Below, one piece after another: positions 39,076 to 59,199 of a stretch of 64,000 bases of DNA. The first letter of the stretch is position 1. The number at the start of each line of letters is the position of its first letter. The translations under genes and the position numbers were made by a program. The stretch comes from Agelaius tricolor (lineage: Eukaryota > Chordata > Aves > Passeriformes > Icteridae): assembly GCA_023055355.1 (NCBI GenBank), contig JALJCS010000001.1, forward strand, positions 105,726,881 to 105,790,880. Direction: 5' to 3'. The notes beneath the pieces are model-generated. The model saw only the letters and a program-made list of their open reading frames with translations, searched no databases and was not told the origin of the DNA.

Positions 39076-41051
39076 GCCAATAGATAAATGGCTTTCCAGG
39101 GAACTTATCTGGGCAGTTTCCCAAGGGTTGCTGTCCTGGGGCACCCTTGGACCATGTGCCTGCCTCCATCTCCTCAAGCAGAGAACTCAGACACCCACCC
39201 TCAGCTTTTTGGCAGCACTCTCTGAAGTAAGGATCAGGTTTACAGCCAGTTACTATAATTGACCAAATTCCCACTGACAAAGCTGCAGTGAGCAGCTGTG
39301 TGTGCCCATATGGCCCAGAACTACTGTGCAGCATCCAGAATATTTCTCACATGCCCCAATTTAAAGTTTTTGGGAGTAGAGGATAAACAGAGTTTGCGAG
39401 TATTTCGCCAAGACAGAAGTTCACTGGGAACAGAGACCCCTGAACTTGACAGGATTCTGCTTTGGCTGCCAGCTCTTCCAAGCCTGCAATATTTAATGTT
39501 TCAATAGGTGCATGTTTCTGACCCCCATGTTTATTAAATTCATTGAAATTTCTAGCCTTCATGGAGAGAAAAAGTCTATAAACAACCTCACCAATCATAG
39601 AAGTTTAAGGCAGTGAAAGGAGCAATCTACTAGCATGGTACTACACACTTGGGCTTGACTTGTCTTTTGTTTTCTTTGGGGGATTGTATTATTTTTGGTA
39701 GTTAGAGTTGGGTGTTCTGGGATTTTTTTTTTTGTTGTTGTTTTTTAATGCAGCACTGACACTATCACTTAGGAAGCTGGACTTGATGTCAGGCCTCTGT
39801 GAGGTCTGAAAGACCTGTGCATAGTTTTGCACCTTTATTGCCTGCCTCCTGTCTCCCTGTGTTTGTTCCAGCCAGGTCCCATCTCCTGTCACACAGCCCC
39901 TCTGCTGCATTTGGGGCAGCACACTAAGCCTGGCTAAGGACTTGCTGAAAATTTTCAAAAATATAGTGAAAGTAGCTACCACAGTGCTCTGAGCAAAGAC
40001 CTTAAAGGTTCTGCACTCCTGACAGAGTTGCCTACTATAAAAACAGAGTGAGGAGAGCAGGGACCCCCCTCCTCACACCCAAGTTTATGTCAGTCCTTCC
40101 TCTTGTGCTACACCCTGAAATCCTTCCTGAGTGTCAAGGGGAGGGGGGATCAGTGACAGAACGACTCCATTCAAACAATGCTGGCGGCTGAAGTATTTGC
40201 CTGGGGAGATGAGGGTTTAACTGACTGGTCATTAAAGTTTCATGCAATCCCTGCTCTCAAGAGAGCAACTCTCAGCTGTTCACAGCTCCACAGAAAGCAC
40301 AGACACAGAATAAGGACATGAACCAGAAAGGTATTTTAGATCCATTAGTTGTAATTTACACACCAATGACATACAGCATAAAGACAAAATATACAGATCT
40401 TCATATATATGTACATTGATCAACACAGTGCACAATTTAAAGTTATGTTACAATCAAGTGTACAATTTTAAATATGGCTTTATAAACTAGTAATAACAGT
40501 GCTAAAATAATGTATGTCTCGTGTAGTTCATAGACAAACAACATAATGCAGCTGCAGCATCAGAGTCCCCATTTAGAAATGTGTTGCTTCATTTTGTTAG
40601 TTAAACCTTGTACACTGCAGCTAGCTGGAAATATCCCTTGCCCATTTACATCTACATAAACTTTATTCTTGCTGGATTGCACACCCCTGTCTTTGGGACT
40701 TGCATTCTTCAAGTATCCTGAAAAATAAGAACTTGTACATTTGAGGAAAGATAAGTCAGAAGAACAAATCAAGAAGTGAGAGAAGAACACACACAATCAT
40801 AGTGCCCAGTGAAAATACCAATGTGACCAGTGCAGACGAAAAAAGCACTTTTTTTTAAGGGAGCTTAAAAAAGAACAACAGTCACATCTTGTTTGCCTTA
40901 CTGCCACCAATAAAGCAAAATTTTATTTAAGTATAATTAGACAGGAATGAGAGAAGTCGTAATTTCAGGGTCGTTTGGAAGCTCTGTTGGAAACTCCAGC
41001 ACCACTGAAGCAAATGGCACTTTTGTCAACGACTTCAAAGTGGAGCAGGAT

Positions 41052-41061
41052 TTTATTTATT
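41052..41061 (-). terminator. FAXC: Candidate distal poly(A) signal pair for FAXC
   Basis: The plus strand TTTATTTATT gives AATAAATAAA on the transcribed strand, that is, two overlapping canonical hexamers. Use would give a 3' UTR of about 5.3 kb. The assignment to FAXC is by position and orientation only. Confidence 0.3.
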
Positions 41062-43435
41062 CCACAAAACTTGAATGCCTTTTGGAAGCATATGTTTCAG
41101 CTGTAACTTGTTGAGCTGAATGTGTAAATCATTACATGAAATCCCACAAACCTTTTCATGCTGAAGTCTGACCAAAAGCCCATAAGGATCTCCTTGGCCT
41201 TGAAAAACCTGGGAGTGGTGCAACCAGGACACAGAACTAAGGGTTTAACACTCTAGTGACACACAGTGCTTTCAGTGACTGGCATTCCTGTGCTGTACAC
41301 AGACTAACACCATTTAACTTTCCAAATTGCTCAGAGAGCTGCAGAAACCTTTGCTAGGAAGTATTTCACACTGGGGCATGTCCATAGGGAATGAACACAG
41401 ACAAAGCCCTCCCCAATGGCCATCAAAGAGAGGACTGCCCCAAAGCAGTGAGACAGAGCTGATTCCTGCTGCAACCCTTCTCTCCACCAAGGCCAAGCTG
41501 TGAAGACTGGGGTCACTGCCCTGAAAACTGAATGCACATTGCAGTGTGCAGGAACAACTTCCCTCCACAGGACACCAGTACAACAGCCCACATTCACCAG
41601 CAGGCCCAAAGCTCTGCTCACTGCAAGGCTCACTCCCAAACAGACCCTTGGCTCTGCAGCTCAGCCACAGGCTGACAGCAGGCTGGTGCCCCATAGGAGC
41701 CACAGCTACCACAATGAGCCCCTGCACAATCTACCCAGCACTAAGGAATACCCAAGGCACAGCATACATGGATACCCCATAGCACAGATGAACTGCTGAA
41801 CGCCACTGCAGCCATTCAGAGTTACCTCTAGTCCTCTGCTTCCATGGGATTAAACACTACAACCTGCATGCTGCTCTGGATCACAGCTGCTGAGAGATAG
41901 GGCCATGACTCACACCTGTGGGTGCCCATTTCCATATCCCAGCTACTGGATCATCCAATTTAATTCTGCATTTAGAGAGCATAATTTGCTTTATTAGTAT
42001 CACATGCCTAAATCATAATTTTGCAGTATTTGGGGAGGGAAGGAGGACTAGGCCAAACAGCTACTTGTCAAAAAACAGCTTCAAATTCTTATTCAAACAT
42101 CTAAGGACAAGACCCACTTGAATTCATCCCCTGCCACAGAAATTTCACTTGGTGAGCTGCCCTGCATAAATCTGCACATAACACGCTTTTCCAGCAGGCA
42201 ATATTTTGTAAGGCTTAGCATCTGACAGATACAGGCCTTTCAAGGAAAACAGTATGAAACTGTCATGATTACTTGAGCAGACATCACTGACAAAAGCAAA
42301 TTTGTGCCTGAACTGTTGCTGCAGAAATATTTCAGGCAGTATTTTTTCAAAGAGAATATAGATCTGGAGGGACATTGCCAAGGTTTTAAAGATCAAAATG
42401 TGTTACTTGCAGTGCTATAATTGGATGGAAACAGTCCTCCAGATCTGAAACATCAGGTTCAGTTTGGTTTTTAAATCAAACACCACATTTGCAGGATTTC
42501 TGTAGGACCTATACATCCCAGTGCCTGTTTCCCCCACTCGGTAACAGTGAGCTCTGCTGACAGAGCCAGTGAGACCGACAGGGGCAAACAAATCCCTTCT
42601 GACATGGCAGAGTGTCACACAGTCAAACACTGCCACTCACATGATAAAAAACCAACAGACTGCTTCAAATCTAACTCCATTGGAAATGCAGGGCTTGCCT
42701 TGAACTCCCCTTTGCCAAATGAGGGGCAGAGCAATTACTCATTCCTTTAAAGCAGCACTATGGAAACACAAAGGCAGTACTCAGCCTTTGGCAGTATTTA
42801 GGGTAAAGTAACCAGGAGGAACAGTGCTGTTTCCTCACTAGGACTGGGGCTATGCTCCAGCTCATAAGCAGGGCAGGGGTCCCACCCATCCAGTACAACA
42901 GTGGCTCCTGAACCCTTCCTAACATCACCCCACAGGGAGTTTCTGGCTGTGGCAGAGGGATCTGCAACCAGGAAAAGCCTTCTGTGTTCTGTGTCACCTC
43001 AGACATGATGTCCTGGCATCCATCAGCCTCCAGCTCCTGGCAGGAGCTGCTATCCCAGCTGGCAATCCACAGCTGTCCCCAGCAGGTTTCATGGCTGCAG
43101 AGACACCTGCTGACCCTCAACCCCCACAGCAGCACCATCAGGATCTCCAGCATCCCTACAATGGACTCGCTCAAATTTTCATCAGTGAGGGAGGAAAAAA
43201 AAAAGAAAAAGGAAAAAAAACCACAAGGAAATTAAGATGCTCTCTATTTTTAGTTCTGTACAGCCCCTTAGCACTAACATTAAAAATAGATATGATGGAA
43301 TGGGAAAAAAAACAAACTGCAGGACTAAGAAAACGTTGTTCTTTTAGCAAAATTTTGGAAAGTCAAAACCAATTGTTCCCTTTTTAAGAAAACACATCTT
43401 TTTTTTCCAATGCAATCCAAAACAAATGAACACTT

Positions 43436-43441
43436 TTTATT
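43436..43441 (-). terminator. FAXC: Candidate proximal poly(A) signal for FAXC
   Basis: AATAAA on the minus strand is followed within 30 bases by a GT-rich stretch ('gtgttcatttgttttggatt'), the usual downstream context for cleavage. Use would end the mRNA near 43,415-43,425 and give a 3' UTR of about 3 kb, including the CR1 at 45.3-46.0 kb. Confidence 0.4.
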
Positions 43442-45282
43442 TTTTTAAACTTTTTGTTTGTTTGTTTGTTTCCCCACAACAATTTATCAAGACAGCTTTC
43501 AAAAAAAATGCATGGATAAAATCCTTTTAAAGAGGTCTGACCATCCTTTAATGGTCTTTTAATGACTGGGACTCATCTGCTGCAAGCACAACTTGCAATG
43601 CTGAACAAATAGAGAAAGCACAGCCTTCAAACATGCATCAGTAAATGAATGAGAACATCTCCATCAGAATTTCCAACACACTAATGATTTTAAATAGGAG
43701 CTTTTTGGTGCAGATTCCTTTTATTCAGAATATCAATACCTACATTTTTGCAGATAAAATCTCTCCTGACTTGGCCATGGAGTTACCCAGGCCATCACCT
43801 CTGCACTTTCAAGCCCAAGACTTCTCTTCTTGTGTCCTATTTTTGTGCTTAGTTTCCTGAGAAGGGTCCCAAGTAACTGGATGATATCTTCCTCCTCGGT
43901 TTTGGTTCACTTTGCCATTCATACTTGCCCACAACATTGACTGGAATAAGGCTCCAAGGACATGCCTAGGGAATTGTGGAAACAGGTGCAAATTCACACC
44001 AAACTTGTCAGCTCTCACTGCAGTGGCTCCCATGCATGAACAGTCCTGGGTTTCAGTGCAGGCAAAGGTGTCCCTGCTTTCAAAGCCAAGGCTAACTCCA
44101 AATTTCCCCAGGGCAGGCACTTTCCTCTGCAGGAGGCACTGCAGGATCCTAGGGAGCAAGGTATTCTTTGAGTGCTGGAGTTATTTCAAGCTCCAGACTC
44201 ACTACAACTACCAACAATTAACATCCTAAAGCAGCTGTCTGCCCTGTCTGCTCCTAGAACATTTGGTACAACCAACACATTATAAAAAAACTTGCTGAGG
44301 GATCCTGATTCATCTAACTGTAAGTCACTGAGAATGTCATAATTAAAGTAGGCCACCAACAAAGTCTGCAGTCAAATACCCAATTCTATATGTATATTCA
44401 AAAACACAACAGCTCAGTATGTTTGATATGCTCTCTCTCTACCAAAATCAACAAATCATGGCCAAGCAACACTGAAGTACATGCTTAACTTCAAAGCTGT
44501 GAGTAAATCCAATGGATTCATTCTCATGTCTAACCTGCATTTAGGGAGACGTGAACGTGAAGCATGTCAGAACCTGTGCAATCATTTTGGGATCCAGATC
44601 CACAGATATGTCAGCAAAGGCAAGTTAAATTAAATTCTGGTCATGCTTTCAGCATCTGAATTTCCCCACACACATGGCAGTGCTGAGGGAACTGTCCCAT
44701 CTCACCTCCTCCCATGCATCAGCTTTAGGGACTGTGCACTGCAAGCCAGCACAGTGCCCAGCACCCCCTGAAGCACCTCCCAAGGCAGCTATAAAACATT
44801 CAATTGCCTGGGCCAACAGCTTGCAGCTACACAGCACCCCATGCCTACTAACACCTCAAACTGCTCTGCCACCTTCATGGGTTTCTTGTCTGTTGGTAAG
44901 GAACACAAAGCACTCACTGCTGACACACACCAGGCTTTTAGCAACAAATCCCAGCTCTTTAGCCTTGCCTAGAAATAGCAGACAGCAGCCATGGGCAGGG
45001 AGTAAAAACATAATAATAATTCAATAACACAGAAGAAATTTGACCAATTCCAGATGAGTTAACACTGACATCTCCCTCCTGCATTAATGTATTCTAGAGT
45101 AGTGATTTCAACCCTCTGCACAGAACAAGAAACACTAACCAGCTCCTTTCTGCAAGATTATGTTTTCCTCCATCCTTCCCTGACTGTCTCCAAAAGAACT
45201 GGGAGCAGTTCTTTCCTGCAGACCCTGTAATACCCAAAGTATGAGTAGCTATCAAATAAAATTCCCCTGAAACTTTGCCAAA

Positions 45283-45965
45283 TCACAGAATCTTTTTAGG
45301 TTGGAAAAGACCTTTGAGATCATCAAGTCCAAGTTTTAACCTAGCACTACCAAGTCCACCACCAAACAATGTCCTTGAAGTGCCACATCTGCATGGCTTT
45401 TAAATACCTCCAGGGTTGGTGACTGGGCAGCCTCTTCCAATGTTTGACAACCCTTTCAGTGAAGTTTTTCCCAATATCCAATCTAAACCTCCCCTGGCAC
45501 ACTTTGAGGCCATTTCTCTTATCCTAGAGCTTGTTACCTGGGAGAAGAGACCAACCCCCACCTTGCCACAACCTCCTTTCAGGCAGCTGTAGAGAGCAAT
45601 AAGGTCTCTCCTGAGACTCCTTTTCCCCAGGCTAAACACCCCCAGCTCCCTCAGCTGCTGCTCACAAGACTCGTGTTCCAGTTCCTTTCACCAGCTTCAT
45701 TGTCCTTCTCTGGACATGCTCCAGCACCTCAATGACTTTCTTGTAGTGAAGGGCCCACAACAGAACACAGGACTCGAGATGCAGCCTCACCAGTGCTGAG
45801 ACAGGGGGCCAATAACTGCCCTGGTCCTGCTGGCCACACTACTGCTGATACAGGCCAGGGTGCTGCATGAATCTGATGCACCTCAGAACACCACTGGCTT
45901 ATGCTGACATGGCAGTCAACCAACACCATCAGGGCATTTTCATTAGAGCATCCATCATTCTCTTA
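45283..45965 (-). mobile_element. CR1 LINE, about 680-bp 3' fragment
   Basis: The plus strand starts 'aatcacagaatctttttagg' 'ttggaaaagacctttgagat' and keeps collinear with a reversed CR1 3' region. It passes 'cctagcactaccaagtccac', 'ggtgactgggcagcctcttc' and 'gtagtgaagggcccacaaca' and ends at 'gacatggcagtcaaccaaca'. It is the least diverged CR1 in the window. It lies about 430 bp past the FAXC stop codon in the same orientation as the gene, so it is probably transcribed within the 3' UTR. The minus-strand open frames at 45,400-45,929 are remnants or chance frames. Confidence 0.93.
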
Positions 45966-46390
45966 GATGGAAGAAAGCTGTGCCAGTCATACCTCTTCCA
46001 TTTTTGTCCTCAACCCGTTGCTGTAAAGATAAGATAACAACACAAACCAGTTGTGACAAATGCTCCACTTCCCAGAAGTTCATCCCACTTCGATGGGGGG
46101 GGGGGGGGGGGGGATCTGGTTTTGAACTTGAACAAAAACAGGTTGGAAGGTCCTGCTGCCCTCTAGACCTCCAGTTTGCCCACGTGTGTTTTAAATGTGT
46201 TTACCTTGGTCCACCTGAACAATTACACAAAACAAAATACAGTTGAAATAGTCCAAGCAGTATGTGACAGCTGAATCAAGCACAATGGTCTCTTCCAAAG
46301 TGGTATAAACCTCTTCCTGACCTGAAGGAGAAAACAAATCAGTGATCCCAAGAAACAGCTTATCTGCACAATGAGAGACACTTGTACACA
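45966..46390 (-). other. FAXC: Proximal FAXC 3' UTR
   Basis: This is the sequence immediately after the FAXC stop codon on the minus strand. There is no canonical poly(A) hexamer in it, so the transcript very likely continues through it. It contains a G19 run on the plus strand (C19 in the mRNA). Confidence 0.6.
46095..46113. repeat. G19 homopolymer
   Basis: Nineteen consecutive G follow 'cgat'. On the mRNA strand of FAXC this would be C19 in the proximal 3' UTR. Such runs are slippage-prone, can form G-quadruplexes on the G strand, and are often mis-sized in assemblies. Confidence 0.9.
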
Positions 46391-54287
<7,897 letters not shown>

Positions 54288-55888
54288 TTATTCTCTCATT
54301 ACATCATGACTCACTTCAGGAGAAAACAAGATTCATGTTGAAATATAAAGTAAAAGCTGCAGAATTCTGCTAAACTCTTGTAACAAAACGCATTTATTAG
54401 ATAAAGACGACTCACTGCACAGACCTGGGGAAAACAACAACAAAACAGCCTCCCAAAAAATCAATCTTTCCCACCAACCTTTCTCCTTTCTATGCTGCTG
54501 ACACTTAGGCAAGCTGTAATTTTGCTCCAAAATAAATACTGAAGCAGTAATTTTTCAGAAGGTTTCTCTTCAGAAACTAAGAATAACATGATATTTTAAA
54601 AATAAAATACAAAAAATTAAGAGGTGGTGGTTATTCAGTTGGTTTTCTCCTGTACAGTTTCCTCTATTCAAAATGCTGATTTTATGAGAGAGACATTTCT
54701 AAAGGACTCTGTTGTGTTCCATGCTTAATTGAATGGTAAAAAATATCTTTTAAAAAGTCTTTTTACATAATTTGTCTCAGCAACTTGAATTTTTGTTACC
54801 CACATGAGTTTTAATTATTTATTCATATTACAGGGAAACATATATTGATTTGTTGCTACAGAAACCTATGAAAAAAGAAACATTAACTTTTTTAATATCC
54901 AGCATCTTCAGAAATTACAAATAAACTAAAAAGACTATACAGATGAACTTTTGTCACAAAGTTCAAGGGTTGTTGGAAAAACAGCTAAAGGCATCTGAAA
55001 GTAGACAAGATAAACATAGAAAGCCTGCAGGGTCTCAGAAACACTGGGAATTGATAGACACATTCCAATCCAAGCCATTCCAAGGCTTCATTGTTTTAGT
55101 CTGGAATATGACTTCAGTTTTATCACTGTACATATTTCCAACTCCACATAATTTCCTTAGTGCTCATATAATTCACCTAATTCATGAAAGGAAAGTAAAA
55201 AAAAAAAAACATCTGCTGGAGAACTCCTGTGACTTCTTTTGATAATGTACATTTTATCAAATTCACATGGTCCACTGCAGTTCAATGCCTTCTGCTCTAA
55301 CTGGTTTCACTGAAGTCAGTAACAGTGAGGTGTGAACAGGCTTTGCTGCAAATGTATAAACAGGGAAGAACAAAAATGTACCTGCTCTGCTACTGACAGC
55401 TTTGTCCCTCAACAGATTACTAAACCTCCAGCACTGTGTAATTATAACAAAAGCATCCTGCTGGCAGCTCACATGCTTCAACACCACTTTCAGAATGGAG
55501 TGTTCTGCACAGTTGTGATTTTTCAAACTTGATGGATGAACTCAAGTCATTGAGCAGGTTTCAGCAATGCAAAGTTTGAATCAGAGACAGATTTAGCAGA
55601 GGCACCAGCAGTGCAGGAGGAATGTGAAGCCAACAAACGCAGCAGTAAAGAGCTACTGAAACTCCTAAAGCATTGACTCTGTCTGGAAGATGTGGTGTGA
55701 GACTGCCCTGTTCCAGGAACAACAGTAAAGCAGGACTTCAGACGAATGGAAAGACTGGCCTGAAGGCATAAGGGCACTCCATAGAGCAGAATGTTGCACT
55801 GGTCATGTTTCACTGGCCTGGCAAAGGACAAGGTCTCTTCAGCAGCTCTGAATAGGAAAACCTCTTCATGTGAACACTAGAAAACAAT

Positions 55889-56570
55889 TACAATACTATG
55901 ACTTGGGTTGGAAGGGACCTTAAAATCCTCTACTTCCAACTAGATGTGCACTGCAGGGATGCCTGCTCCATGGGCAGGGGTATTATTACCCATTAGACCA
56001 GGTTGCTCAGGGTCCCATCCAGCCTGGCCTTGGGCACTTCCAGGGATAGGGCATCCACAATTTTCTGGGCAACCTGCGCCTCACCACCCTTCAAGTAAAG
56101 AACTTCTTCCTAACATCTAATTTATATCTCTCCTCTTTTGGTTTAAAACTGTTCTCCCTTGTCCTATCACTATCTACCCACGTAAAAAGTCACTCTCCCT
56201 CTTTCTTATAAGCCCTGATTAAGTACTGGAAGGCCAAAATGAGCTCTCCCTGGAGCCTTCTGCTCTTGATGCTGAAAAACCTCAGCTCTCCCAGCCTGTC
56301 TTCACAGGAGAGGTGCTCCAGTCCTCTGATCATCTTTGTGGCTTCCTTTGGACCTGCTCTAACAGGTCCAGATCTTTCTTATGCTGGGGACTCCAGAGCT
56401 GGAAAGAGGTGAGGTCTCACAAACACAGAGTAGAAGGGGAGAATCTCCTCCCTTGACTTCTCTTGATGCAGCCCAGGATGCCATCTCATGTCCAGTTTTT
56501 TCATCCACCAGAGCCCCCAAGTCCTTCTCCACAGTGCTGCTCTGAATGAGTTCCTCTCCTATTCTCTAAG
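55889..56570 (-). mobile_element. CR1 LINE, about 680-bp 3' fragment
   Basis: The plus strand starts 'actatgacttgggttggaag' 'ggacct' and proceeds through 'gaccaggttgctcagggtcc', 'tccagcctggccttgggcac' and 'cttccagggatagggc'. It then passes 'aagaacttcttcctaacatc', 'gaccagatctttcttatgct'-like words and 'gcccccaagtccttctccac'. This is a reversed CR1 3' region with a 5' truncation. It sits in the FAXC intron in the same orientation as the gene. Confidence 0.93.
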
Positions 56571-58205
56571 TTAGTATTTATTATTTGAATAAGCTAAGAA
56601 GAACTTGCTCTCTGAAAGCACTGCTCTGCCTTGCTGCAAAGACCCTCCTTCCCCAGGATGGACCTGACCTGCTTCATCTCTGCAATACAATTTAGTTACT
56701 TTGGACAACAGGCCTGGCCTGGAGAAGGGCAACAAGAAAAAGAAGTCAAAACAAAACAGGAAAAGAACACAGGAATTCCATTGCAGTGTTTTTTAAGTCA
56801 CCCCAGTTGCACAAGATTAAACTTGCTCACTCCGACCACCTGGCATCGCACCAAGAGTGATCAACCATGTCCAAAATTGTTTTAATTTCATAAAACAGAA
56901 TGAACAAGATTTCCCACAAAACTAATTGGCCCATACTTTAATGCAAAAATACACTTCCCCAGAGCTCACTTGCTTGCCCTGGCAGAGAAGGTCTTTGGGT
57001 CTGGAAGAGGCAGAAATTAGATCAGGTATGTAATGACTAGGACAGCAACAGAGAACTACACAGAATTTAGGTAATCCTGCATAGGCTAAACTGTCAAGCA
57101 CAAATCTTCAGACATCTGGTTGTCCCTTTGAATGAGCAGAATTGTTACATGTCCCAAATCTCAAATTTACATGGGCAATGAAGGCAGCTAAATAGACAAG
57201 CATAGAATTTACTTCCAAAATGTAATGGTTCTGAGTAGAAAAAACAAGGAAAACAGTAGGCTCCAATTCAGGAAGAGTTAAAAGAATTCTATTCAAGGGT
57301 TCATTAATTTGTGTTTTCTGCCAAAATATGCTTCTCAGCATTTAATTCCACCCATCACTCCTATATTCAAACTGCATTAGTGGAGGATGATCAATATTAC
57401 AGAAGGTTAGGAAATCCCAGAAATTGGGTATTCTACATAATAATCTACTTCAGTCCATCATAACTATACATTTTACACCGAAGTAAGTATTTATGGGATG
57501 ACATAATTATTTAAATATTGGCCTGAACTGAGCATTTTGGGAAACATTACCATTCGTATTTGTGCCAGCACATCTGTACAAATCTTAGGGTAGAAATAAA
57601 ACAATAATGCATTAAGGAGCAATGCTGTGGGGGTGAAGTAAATCCTAACTCTAAATGTAACAGCAGTTTTGGCCTCAATACATACATCAGGCAAGGAGAT
57701 GAAGAAAATGACTCATCAACAGCAGCTTGCCTGATTATCCCAAAACTGTCTGAACTTCCAGGCAAGGGGAAGGCATTCACAAGGATGCAAACAGGGGGTT
57801 ATTTTTCCTGTCTGAACATGCACAGACCAGAATTCCTTGACATTCAAAAGGATTATAACAAATTCATTCCACAATCAGCTGTAGAAACCCCACCTGCTGT
57901 GCAACTTCTCAGAGCAACTGGTTTTTAAGCCACCAGCAGCATTCAAGCCTCATCACTGTTAGCAGTAGGAGAGATGCAACTCTTAAAACTGGCTTGATGT
58001 ATTTAAACATATTTACATTATAAAAATATTTTATGTTTAACACTTGGCAAGTCTGAATACTGACCAAAGTCAGATTCATCTGTATTCTTATATTATGCTC
58101 TTCCTGTACGTCAAGCATTCATCACATATGATCCTTGCTTCTTGAAAGACAAAGCAAGAAACAAGTCAAATATATTTGCAAGTGTATATACACCCATACA
58201 CATGC

Positions 58206-58242
58206 ATTTATAAACCACACACACACACACACATTTATAAAT
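58206..58242. repeat. (AC)n microsatellite between ATTTATAAA words
   Basis: Eight to nine AC units lie between ATTTATAAA (58,206-58,214) and TTTATAAAT (58,234-58,242), giving an AC tract inside short inverted and direct AT-rich arms. Likely polymorphic. Confidence 0.85.
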
Positions 58243-58567
58243 CACTGCAGCTGTGTTTGACAATGCAGCTCAACCAATCTAATGGGTTCATCTGCTTAAG
58301 CCGAATATTCAAGGCTTTATGTTCTCACTAAGCACATTAGTGTCACCAACCCAAGATCTGTCTCCTGAGATCGAAGTGACAGAAAGCATCTCACAGCAAC
58401 TGCTAGCTCTACAGGCACCCAGGAGGTGCCTGGCCTGAATCCCAGCAGTATTGTGGAGCCCAGCATGCCAGCTCCAGAAGGAAGTGAGACTCAGACCTCT
58501 CTTAATCAGAGGTCTGATCCCACAAATGTGCTGCAGTTACACCAAAAACTCAACGCATTCCCCAAAG

Positions 58568-58572
58568 GTGGC
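58568..58572 (+). repeat. Target-site duplication, left copy (GTGGC)
   Basis: GTGGC directly precedes the LTR start. The identical GTGGC follows the LTR end at 59,195-59,199. A perfect 5-bp duplication marks the insertion. Confidence 0.85.
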
Positions 58573-59194
58573 TGTCCTAGGGTGACGTTATGATGCTTGT
58601 ATCCCCATTCATGTGTTCTGTTAATGTTGGATATTATGTTCTGTACCTTTAAGACCGGCTCTGAAGCGGGAAAGTTTTGTTTTGGTTTTCTTATCAGCCT
58701 GGCAGGACACAGAGACTGCAGCTTTTGCTTTTGCTGCTTTTGCTTTTTGCTTTGGCTCTCTCGCTCTTGCTTGCTTTGCTTCTGCTTGCTTTTGCTCTTT
58801 AGCTAATTCAGCTAAACTGTCCAATTTCTTCCTGGACGGTTTCTCCTTTCCTTTTTCTGATCACTTCGAACCTGCTCCGGACTGGGACCTGAGAAACACC
58901 AAGATCCTGCACCTTCTGGCCTGCAGCAGCTGCCCCAGCGCCGGAGGGACTGAGAACAGAGTGACCACCCCCAGAGAGACTTTCTGAATTTGTCATCTTT
59001 TTTCAGAGCGGTGTCATCCGGTATTGTTCATTTTGTGTGCTGGGGGGTGCTGTGCTTGTTAAATAAACAGGTTCTTTCCACTCCTCTCCGAGAAATCCTT
59101 CCCGAACCGGTTGGGGGGAGGGGCTGTGTGGGTTTGCTAACTGGAGGAGCCCTAATTGGGAAATTCTCCTCCAAATTTGCCCTAAACCTCGACA
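58573..59194 (+). mobile_element. Intact solo LTR (622 bp) of an endogenous retrovirus
   Basis: The element begins TGTCCTAGGGTGACG and ends CTAAACCTCGACA, with canonical TG...CA termini (short inverted repeat TGT/ACA). Perfect 5-bp duplications GTGGC flank it. An AATAAA at 59,062-59,067 sits in the 3' third with a T-rich, GT-containing stretch after it, as expected for the R region. A pyrimidine-rich GCTTTTG/CTTGCTT block (58,720-58,803) lies in the middle. No internal viral genes are present, so the provirus was lost by LTR-LTR recombination. It lies in a FAXC intron in antisense orientation, the usual surviving orientation. A 5-bp duplication is compatible with ERVL-type and some other classes. 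The minus-strand frame of 67 codons rich in Ala/Lys/Gln across the pyrimidine block is a composition artefact. Confidence 0.88.
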
Positions 59195-59199
59195 GTGGC
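59195..59199 (+). repeat. Target-site duplication, right copy (GTGGC)
   Basis: GTGGC, identical to 58,568-58,572, follows the terminal CA of the LTR immediately. Confidence 0.85.

Larger units (their letters stand above)
39076..45282 (-). other. Region downstream of FAXC; probable 3' UTR in its right part
   Basis: No coding exon was recognised. FAXC terminates at 46,391 and is transcribed leftward, so its 3' UTR must enter this stretch unless it ends within about 1.1 kb of the stop. Minus-strand AATAAA words occur at 43,436-43,441, 41,052-41,061 (two overlapping) and 40,922-40,927. The minus strand at 40.30-40.56 kb (AT-rich with many TGTA and TTTGT words) also has the look of a conserved 3' UTR end. 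A 'gtttgtttgtttgttt' repeat and A-rich tracts lie at 43.19-43.47 kb. The true 3' end cannot be fixed from sequence alone. Confidence 0.4.

Noticed and set aside
45400..45929. Minus-strand open frames downstream of FAXC
   Set aside because: They fall entirely within a CR1 3' fragment and do not resemble its reverse transcriptase or any host protein.
58621..58824. 67-codon Ala/Lys/Gln-rich minus-strand frame
   Set aside because: It reads the complement of the pyrimidine-rich CTTTTG block inside the solo LTR.
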